The notes under the pieces were generated by a model. That model had not been told where the DNA came from. It did no database searches and saw nothing but the letters and a program-made list of their open reading frames with translations. A program made the translations under genes and the position numbers. A stretch of DNA of 64,000 bases, from positions 401,146-465,145 of the forward strand of contig NZ_JACHGN010000008.1 of the NCBI RefSeq assembly GCF_014202315.1, given 5' to 3'. Every line of letters starts with the position of its first letter. Positions within the stretch are counted from its first letter, which is position 1. This DNA comes from Thermocatellispora tengchongensis. GTDB taxonomy: Bacteria; Actinomycetota; Actinomycetes; Streptosporangiales; Streptosporangiaceae. This document shows, one piece after another, positions 40,801-49,800 of the stretch.

Positions 40801-43800
40801 TCGAGCGGGGCGACCTGGCCACCGTGGCCGGCACGCTGGCCGTGGACGCGAGCCGCCCGCTCAGCGAGGTGCTGCCCGCGCTGTGGTCCTGGCGGCAGCG
40901 CGAGCGTCATGAGGCGGTGACCGCCAACTGGCGGTACCGGATCTCCTGGGAGCCGGTCACCGACCCGGGCCCGGCCCGGCTGTCCGGGACCTGGCTCGTG
41001 GTGGCCGACGCGGCGGCCGGCGGCCTGAGCGCCGAACTCCTGCCGGTTCTGAGCGCCCGTGGCGCCGAGCCGGTCCTCGTCGAGATCGCCCCCGATCAGA
41101 CCGGCCGGGAGGCCCTGGCCGCCCGGATGGCCGAATCGCTCACCGCCGCCGGGTCCGCGCCGGTGGCCGGTGTGCTGTCGCTGCTGGCGCTGGACGAGAC
41201 TCCGCTGCACGGGTTCCCGGTGGTCCCCGCCGGGCTGGCCAGGACGCTGGGGCTGGTGCAGGCGCTGGGCGACGCCGGCGTCCAGGCCCCGCTGTGGGTC
41301 CTCACCCGCGAGGCGGTGGCGACCCGGCCCGGCGAGGCGCCGGCCGGACCGGCGCAGGCGCAGGTGTGGGGACTGGGCCGGGTCGTCGCGCTTGAGCACC
41401 CCGGCCGCTGGGGCGGGCTGATCGATGTGCCCGCCACGCTGGACGAGCCGGCCGCCGGGCGGCTGGCCGCCGTGCTGGCCGGATGCGGCGAGGACCAGGT
41501 CGCGATCCGCGGCGCCGGAATCCTCGGCCGCCGCCTGGTGCGGGCCTCGCTCGCCCACGACGGCGGGGAACGCCGGACGGCCCGAGGCACCGCGCTGATC
41601 ACCGGCGACGCCGGGACGATCGCCGGCACCACGGCCCGCTGGCTGGCCGAGCGCGGCGCGGAGAACCTGGTCCTGGCCGGCCGGTCCGGCCCGGCCGCGC
41701 CGGGCGCGGCGAACCTGGCGGCGGTGCTCGCCGGCTCCGGAGCCACCGTCGGCGTCTTCGCCGCCGACCTCGCCCGCCGGGACGAGACGGCCGGGCTGCT
41801 CGACCGGATCGGCCGGGGCGAGACGCCCCTGACCGCGGTGTTCCACACCGCGGGCGCGGAGCAGGCCACCGCCGTGGCCGACACGACCGTCGCCGACCTG
41901 GCCCACGTCCTGGGCGAGAAGGCCGCCGGCGCGATCTGGCTGGACGAGCTCACCCAGGCGATGAATCTGGACGCGTTCGTCCTGTTCTCCTCGATCTCCG
42001 CGACCTGGGGCAGCGGCCGGCAGGCCGGGTCCGCGGCGGCGAACGCCTTCCTGGACGCCGTGGTGGACGGCCGGCGCGGGCGGGGCCTGGCGGCGACGTC
42101 GGTCGCCTGGGGCCCGTGGGCGGGCCTGGGCCTGGCGAACGGCGACGACGGCGAGCAGATGCGGCGCCGCGGGCTGAGGCTGATGGACCCGGACCAGGGG
42201 ATCCGCGCGCTGGGGCAGGCCCTGGACAACGCGGACACGTCGGTGACGGTCGCCGACGTGGACTGGTCGCGGTTCGCGGCGACCTTCACCCTGCGGCGGC
42301 CCAGCCCGCTGATCGCGGGCCTGCCCGAGGTCTCGCCGCCCGCCGACGCCGGTTCCGCCGCCCCGGTCTCCGTGACCGCACTGGGACGGCAACTGGCCGG
42401 CCTGCCCGCGCCGGAGCAGACCCGCATCCTGCTCGACCTCACCCGGTCCCGGATCGCCACCGTCCTCGGCCACGCGTCGATCGAGGACGTCCAGGCCGAC
42501 TGGGCCTTCACCGACCTCGGCTTCGACTCCCTGACCGCCGTCGAACTCCGCGACCGGCTCAACGCCGCGACCGGCCTGCGGCTGCCCGCCACGCTGGTGT
42601 TCGACCACCCCACCCCGATGGCGGTCGCGGAATTCCTCCGGTCCCGGTTGACCGGCGACGCCGAGAGCGCCGGCCGTGCCACCGCCGCCGTCCTCCGGTC
42701 CGCGGCTCCCGACGAGCCGATCGCCATCGTCGGCATCGGCTGCCGTTTCCCCGGCGGCGTCGAGACCCCCGAAGGGCTCTGGGAGCTGCTGGCCGCGGGG
42801 ACGGACGTGATCGGCGAGTTCCCGCGCGACCGCGGCTGGAACACCGAGGACCTGTTCGATCCCGATCCGGACAATGAGGGCACCTCCCACATCCGGTCCG
42901 GCGGATTCCTGCGCGCGGCCGGCGAGTTCGACCCCGGCTTCTTCGGCATCAGCCCGCGCGAGGCGCTGACCATGGACCCCCAGCAGCGGCTGCTGCTGGA
43001 GACGTCGTGGGAGGCGCTGGAGCGGGCCTGCATCGACCCCTCCTCGCTGCGCGGCAGCCGGACCGGGGTGTTCGCCGGCGGCACCTTCTCCCACTACGGC
43101 GCCGGCGGGTCCGAGGGCACGCTCGACGGCGGCCTGGTGACGGGGACCGCGACCAGCGTGCTGTCCGGCCGGGTGTCCTACACCCTCGGCCTGGAGGGGC
43201 CGGCGCTCACGGTGGACACGGCCTGCTCCTCCGGCCTGGTCGCGCTGCACCTGGCCGCCCAGGCGCTGCGCTCCGGCGAGTGCACGCTGGCCCTGGCCGG
43301 CTCCGCGTACGTGGTGGCCAGCCCGCTCATGTTCACCGACTTCAGCCGGCAGTTGGGACTGGCCCCGGACGGCCGGTGCAAGGCGTTCTCCGCCGACGCC
43401 GACGGTATGGGCGTCGCCGAGGGCGCGGGCATGCTCGTGCTGGAGCGGCTGTCCGACGCCTGCCGGAACGGGCGCCGGGTGCTCGCGCTGGTGGTCGGCA
43501 GCGCGGTGAACCAGGACGGCGCCTCCAACGGCCTGACCGCGCCGAACGGCCCGTCCCAGCAGCGGGTCATCCGCGACGCCCTGGCCAGTGCCGGGGTGAG
43601 CGCCGCCGACGTGGACGCGGTCGAGGCGCACGGGACCGGGACCCCGCTGGGCGACCCGATCGAGGCCCAGGCCCTGCTGGCGACCTACGGGCAGGACCGG
43701 CCGGAGGGCCGGCCGCTGTGGCTGGGGTCGGTGAAGTCGAACATCGGTCACGCCCAGCAGGCGGCCGGAACGGCCGGACTGATCAAGATGGTGCTGGCCC

Positions 43801-46800
43801 TGCGGCACGGGCTGCTGCCGCGCACGCTGCACGCGCAGGAGCGTTCCCCGCACGTGGACTGGTCGGCGGGCGACGTACGGCTGCTGACCGAGGCGCGTCC
43901 GTGGTCGCCGGGCGACCGGCCGCGCCGCGCCGGCGTCTCCGCGTTCGGGATCAGCGGGACCAACGCCCACGTCATCCTTCAAGAGGCCCCCCCGAGCGCA
44001 GAGGACACCGCCCCGGGCGCAGAGAACACCGCCCCGGCGGCGGACGACACCGCCCCTGCCGGTGAGGGCACCGCCCCGGACGGGACCGGCGGCGCCGAGC
44101 CGATGACCGCCGCGACTCCGCCCGTGCTGCCGGCCGCCCCACCGGTGTGGTTGCTGTCGGCCCGGTCGCACGCCGGGCTGGCCGCCCAGGCGCGGCGGCT
44201 GGCGTCCTTCGTCACCGCCGCTCCGGAGCTGGATCCGGCCGATGTGGGCTGGTCCCTGGCCGTGTCGCGATCGGTGTTCGAACACCGGGCCGCCGTGGTC
44301 GGGGCGGACCGGGACGAGCTCATGGCGGGGCTGTCGGCTCTGGCCGCTGAGGGCCGGGCCCCGGGAGTGTCCACCGGGCTCGCGTCCGGCGTCGGGAAGA
44401 TCGCGTTCGTGTTCCCCGGTCAGGGCGCGCAGTGGGCCGGGATGGGCCGGGAACTGGCCGCCTCGTCGCCGATCTTCGCGGCCCGGCTGGCCGAGTGCGG
44501 CGCGGCGCTGGCGCCGTACGTCGGCTGGTCCCTGGACGACGTGCTGGCCGGCCGCGAGGGCGCGCCCGGGCTGGAGCGCGCCGATGTCGTGCAGCCGCTG
44601 CTGTGGGCGGTGATGGTGTCGCTGGCCGCCGTCTGGGAGGCGGCCGGGGTGACGCCGGACGCCGTCGTCGGTCACAGCCAGGGGGAGATCGCGGCGGCGT
44701 GCGTCGCCGGGATCCTGTCGCTGGAGGACGCGGCGAAGGTGGTCGCGGTGCGCAGCCGGGCCCTGTCCGGGCTGGCCGCGTCGGCCGGGATGCTCTCGGT
44801 GGTGATGCCGGTCGCCTCGGTCGAGGAACTGCTGGCCGCGAACGCGAGCTGGACGGAACGGCTTTCGGTGGCCGCCGTGAACGGCCCGGCGACCACGGTG
44901 GTCTCCGGCGACCTGGAGGCCCTGGACGACTTCGAGCGCGAACTGTCGGCCCGGCGGGTGCTGCGGTGGCGGATCCCGCAGACCGACTTCGTGGCCCACT
45001 CGGCCCGGGTCGAGGAACTGCGGGACGGCCTGGTCCGGGACCTGGCCGGGATAACCGCGCGGGCGGGCCGGGTGGCGATGTTCTCGTCGGTGACCGGCCG
45101 CCGCGCCGACGGCCCGGAACTGGACGCGGGGTACTGGTACGCGAACGTCCGCGAACGGGTGCGCTTCCAGGACGCCGTCGTGGCGCTGGCCGAAGCGGGG
45201 TGCCGGACGTTCGTCGAGGTGTCCCCGCATCCGGTGCTGACCTCGGCGATCAGCGAGACCCTCGAAGAAGCTGGGGGCCCGGCCGATCCGCTCATCACCG
45301 GCACGGTGGAACGGGAGGCCGGCGGGCCGGCCCGATTCCTGGCCTCGCTGGCCCGGGTGCACGTGCGCGGGGTGAAGGTCGACTGGGCCCGGGTGCTGCC
45401 GGCCGGACGTCTGGTCGAGCTGCCCACCTACGCCTTCCAGCGGCAGCACTACTGGCTCCACCAGGCCGGCGCACGCCCGGCCTCGGCGCGGCGGCGTGAC
45501 TCCTCGGTGCTCGACGACTGGCGCTACCGGGTCTCCTGGGCCCCGGTAGCCGACCCCGCACCGGCCCGGCTGTCCGGAACCTGGCTCCTCGTGGCCGGGG
45601 AGTCCGGCGCGACCCGGGCCGAGGAGGTCACCCGCGCCCTGACCGGGCACGGAGCCCGCGTCGCCGGAATCACCATCGACCCCGCCGGTTTCGACCGGGA
45701 GGCGCTGGCCGATCGGATCCGCGCCATCGCCGGCGAGGGTCCGGTAGCGGGTGTGCTGTCCCTGCTGGCGCTGGACCAAACGCCCCTGGCCCGATGGCCC
45801 TCCGTGCCCGCCGGCCTGGCCGGGACGCTGACCCTGGTGCAGGCGCTGGGCGACGCCGGCATCGCGGCGCCGCTGTGGGTGGCGACCTCCGGCGCGGTCG
45901 CGACCGCCCCGGAGGAGGCCCTGACCGGCCCGGTGCAGGCCCAGGCATGGGGTCTGAGCCGGGTCGCGGCGCTGGAACACCCCGACCGCTGGGGCGGGCT
46001 CGTCGATCTGCCCGCCGGCCTGGACGAGCCCGCCGCCGCCCGGCTCGCCGCCGTGCTGGCCGGGTGCGACGAGGACCAGGTCGCGATCCGGGCCGGCGGG
46101 ATCCGGGCCCGGCGGCTGGTCCGAGCCCCGCGGCCGGGCCGCGACGGTGAACCGTGGACGCCGCGCGGCAGCGTCCTGATCACCGGCGGCACCGGCGCGA
46201 TCGGCGGGCACGTCGCCCGCTGGCTGGCCGACGGCGGCGCTCCTCGGGTGGTTCTGGTCAGCCGGTCGGGCCCGGCCGCGGCCGGAAGCGCCTCGCTGGC
46301 GGCCGAGCTCGCGATCCGCGGCACCACCGTCGAGATCCTGGCCGGCGACACCGGGGACCGGTCCGACCTGACCGGGCTGCTGGAGCGGATCGCGGCGACC
46401 GGCCCGGCGCTGACCGCCGTGATGCACACCGCCGGCGTCGTCGACAACGGCATCCTGGACCGGCTCGACCCGGCCCGGCTGGCCTCGGTCCTGGCGGCCA
46501 AGGCCACCAGCGCCGCCCTGCTGGACGAGCTGACGGCGGACCTGGACCTGGACGCGTTCGTGCTGTTCTCCTCGGCCGCCGCGACCTTCGGAGCCGGCGG
46601 CCAGGGCAACTACGCGGCGGCCAACGCCTACCTCGACGCCCTGGCCGAGAACCGGAAGGCCCGGGGGCTGCCGGCGCTGTCGGTGGCGTGGGGCCCGTGG
46701 GCCGGGGGCGGCGTCGCCCAGGCCAGCGAGGCGACCCGGCAGCGGCTGAGCCGCAACCGCTGGGAGGTCCTGATGGAGCCGCGGCTCGCCGTCCAGGCCC

Positions 46801-49800
46801 TCGCCGACGCTCTCGGCGGTCCCGACAGCGTGCTGACGGTCATGGACATCGACTGGAAACTGATCGAGTCCAGCGGCGGCGAGCACGAGATGCGGCAGGC
46901 GCCGTTCCTGCGGGACCTGGCCGAGGTCCAGCGGATGGCGGCCGCGTCCGGGGCCGGCGCGCGAGTCAAGGACGAGCTGATCGGGCAGCTCGCCGCCCTG
47001 CCCCCGGCCCAGCGGGAGCAGAAGCTGATCGGCCTGGTCCAGACCTACGTCGCCGACGTCCTGGCGTACCCCTCGCCCGAGGCGGTCCAGGCCGGGCGGG
47101 CCTTCAGCGACCTGGGGTTCGACTCGCTGACCGCGGTCGAGCTGCGTAACCGGCTCAGCGCGGCCGTCGGCCTGCGGCTGCCGGCCAGTCTCCTGTTCGA
47201 CTATCCGACGCCGGCGGCGCTGGCCGAGCACCTCCGGGCGGAACTGCTGGGCGACGAGTCCACCACCTCGGCGCCGGTGACGACGGCGGCGGCCGACGGC
47301 GAGCCGATCGCGATCGTGGGCATGGGCTGCCGGTTCCCGGGCGGCGTCCGGACCCCGGACCAGCTCTGGGAGCTGCTGATCTCCGGCACCGACGCCATCT
47401 CCGGCTTCCCCGGCGATCGCGGCTGGGACCTGGACCGTCTCTACCACTCCGACCCCGGTCACAGCGGAACGACGTACGTGCGCGCCGGCGGCTTCGTGCA
47501 CGAGGCCGGGGAGTTCGACCCGGGCTTCTTCGGGATCAGCCCGCGCGAGGCCCTGGCCATGGACCCGCAGCAGCGGCTGCTGCTGGAGACCTCGTGGGAG
47601 GCCCTGGAACGCGCGGGCATCGCGCCGGCGTCCCTGCGCGGGTCACGGACCGGGGTGTTCGTCGGCGGCTACAGCTCCGGCTACGCCGCCGTCGGGCAGC
47701 AGACCGGCGCCGACGGCGCCGCCGGCCTGGAAGGCCACCTGATGGCCGGCAACGCGACCAGCGTGATCTCCGGCAGGGTGGCCTACACCCTCGGGCTGGA
47801 GGGCCCCGCCGTCACGATCGACACCGCCTGCTCCTCGTCCCTGGTCGCCCTGCACCTGGCCGCGCGGGCCCTGCGCTCGGGCGAATGCACGATGGCGCTG
47901 GCCGGCGGCGTCACCATCATGGCCACGCCCTGGGATCTCGTGGTGTTCTCCCGGCAGCGCGGGCTGGCCCCGGACGGGCGGTCCAAGGCGTTCGGCGCGG
48001 ACGCGGACGGGATGGGGATGGCCGAGGGCGTCGGCGTGCTCGTCCTGGAGCGGCTCTCCGACGCCCAGCGGAACGGGCACCAGGTTCTCGCCGTGATCCG
48101 CGGCAGCGCGACCAACCAGGACGGCGCGTCCAACGGGCTGACGGCCCCCAACGGGCCCTCCCAGCAGCGGGTGATCCGGGCCGCGCTCGCCGACGCCCGG
48201 CTGTCTCCGGCCGATGTGGACGTCGTCGAGGCGCACGGCACCGGCACACCCCTCGGCGACCCGATCGAGGCCCAGGCCCTGCTGGCCACCTACGGCCAGG
48301 ACCGTCCGGACGGGCGTCCGCTCTGGCTCGGGTCGGTCAAGTCGAACATCGGCCACACCCAGGCCGCGGCCGGCGTGGCCGGCGTGATGAAGATGGTGCT
48401 GGCCCTGCGGCACCGGAGACTCCCGCGCAGCCTGCACTGCGAGACGCCGTCCCCGCACGTGGACTGGTCGGCCGGAGAGGTGCGGCTGCTGCGCGAGACG
48501 GTCGAATGGCAGCCGAACGGGCGGCCGCGCCGGGCCGGCGTCTCGGCGTTCGGGATCAGCGGCACCAACGCGCACACCATCATCGAGGAAGCGCCGGGCC
48601 TTCCGGCCGAGCCGAACGAATCGATCGAGCCGGCCGAGCCGATCGAGCCGGCCGGGCCGGCCCGGCCGGCCGTGCTGACCGGCGGATCCCGGGCCTGGCT
48701 GGTGTCGGGGCGTACGCCGGACGGACTGCGGGCCCAGGCCGCGCGCCTGGCCGAGTTCGTCTCGGCCCGGGCCGATCAGGACCCGGACGACATCACCGAC
48801 ATCACCGACGTGGCCTGGTCGCTGGCCACATCCCGGTCGTCGTTCGAGCATCGGGCCGTGGTCCTCGGCGTGGATCGCGAGACGCTGACGTCGGGCCTGG
48901 CCGCGCTCGCGGCCGGCGGCTCGGCGCCCACGGTGGTGAGCGGCGCCGTTCCGGCGGGCCGGCCCAAGGTCGGCCTGCTGTTCGCCGGCCAGGGAGCCCA
49001 GCGGGCCGGCATGGGCCGCGAACTGTACGCGGCGTCACCGGCGTTCGCGGCGGCCTTCGACCAGGCGTGCGCGCTGCTGGAGGCCGAACTGGAGCTGCCG
49101 ATCCGGGAGGTCGTCCTCGGCGACGAGGACGACGAACGGGCGGATCAGACGGTCTACGCCCAGACCGGGCTGTTCGCGGTCGAGGTGGGCCTGGTCGCCC
49201 TCCTGGCCGAGGCCGGGATCGTGCCGGACGCGGTGGCCGGCCATTCGGTGGGCGAGATCGCGGCCGCCCACGCGGCGGGCGTGCTGACCCTGGCCGACGC
49301 GAGCCGGCTGGTCGCGGCACGGGCCCGGCTGATGCAGGACCTGCCCGCCGGTGGCGCGATGGCCGCCGTCGAGGCGGGCGAGGCCGAGATGGCCGAGACC
49401 CTGGACGGCCTGCCAGGGGTCGAGATAGCGGCGGTGAACGGGCCTTCGGCGGTGGTGATCTCGGGTGACTCCGAGGCCGTCGGCCAGGTGCTGGAGACGT
49501 GGCGGGAGCGGGGCCGGCGGGTGCGCCGGCTGCGGGTCAGCCACGCGTTCCACTCGGCCCGGATGGATCCCGTTCTGGACGAACTCCGGCGCGTGGCGAC
49601 GGGACTGGAGCATCGGACGCCCACGGTGACCTGGGCCGGAGCCTGTGACGGCACGATCCTGACCGCCCCCGAGCCCGGCTACTGGCCGGCCCAGGCCCGG
49701 CAGGCCGTCCGGTTCGCCGACGCCGTGGCCGCGCTGGCCGGTCAGGGCGTGTCCGTCTTCATGGAGATCGGCCCGGACGCGACTCTCTCGGCGATGGGCC

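Noticed and set aside
38328..47501. Very long minus-strand open frames opposite the PKS genes (also 49035-52523, 53616-59696 and 59880-63893)
   Set aside because: Antisense shadows caused by third-position G/C; no domain is recognisable while every PKS motif is in frame on the plus strand.
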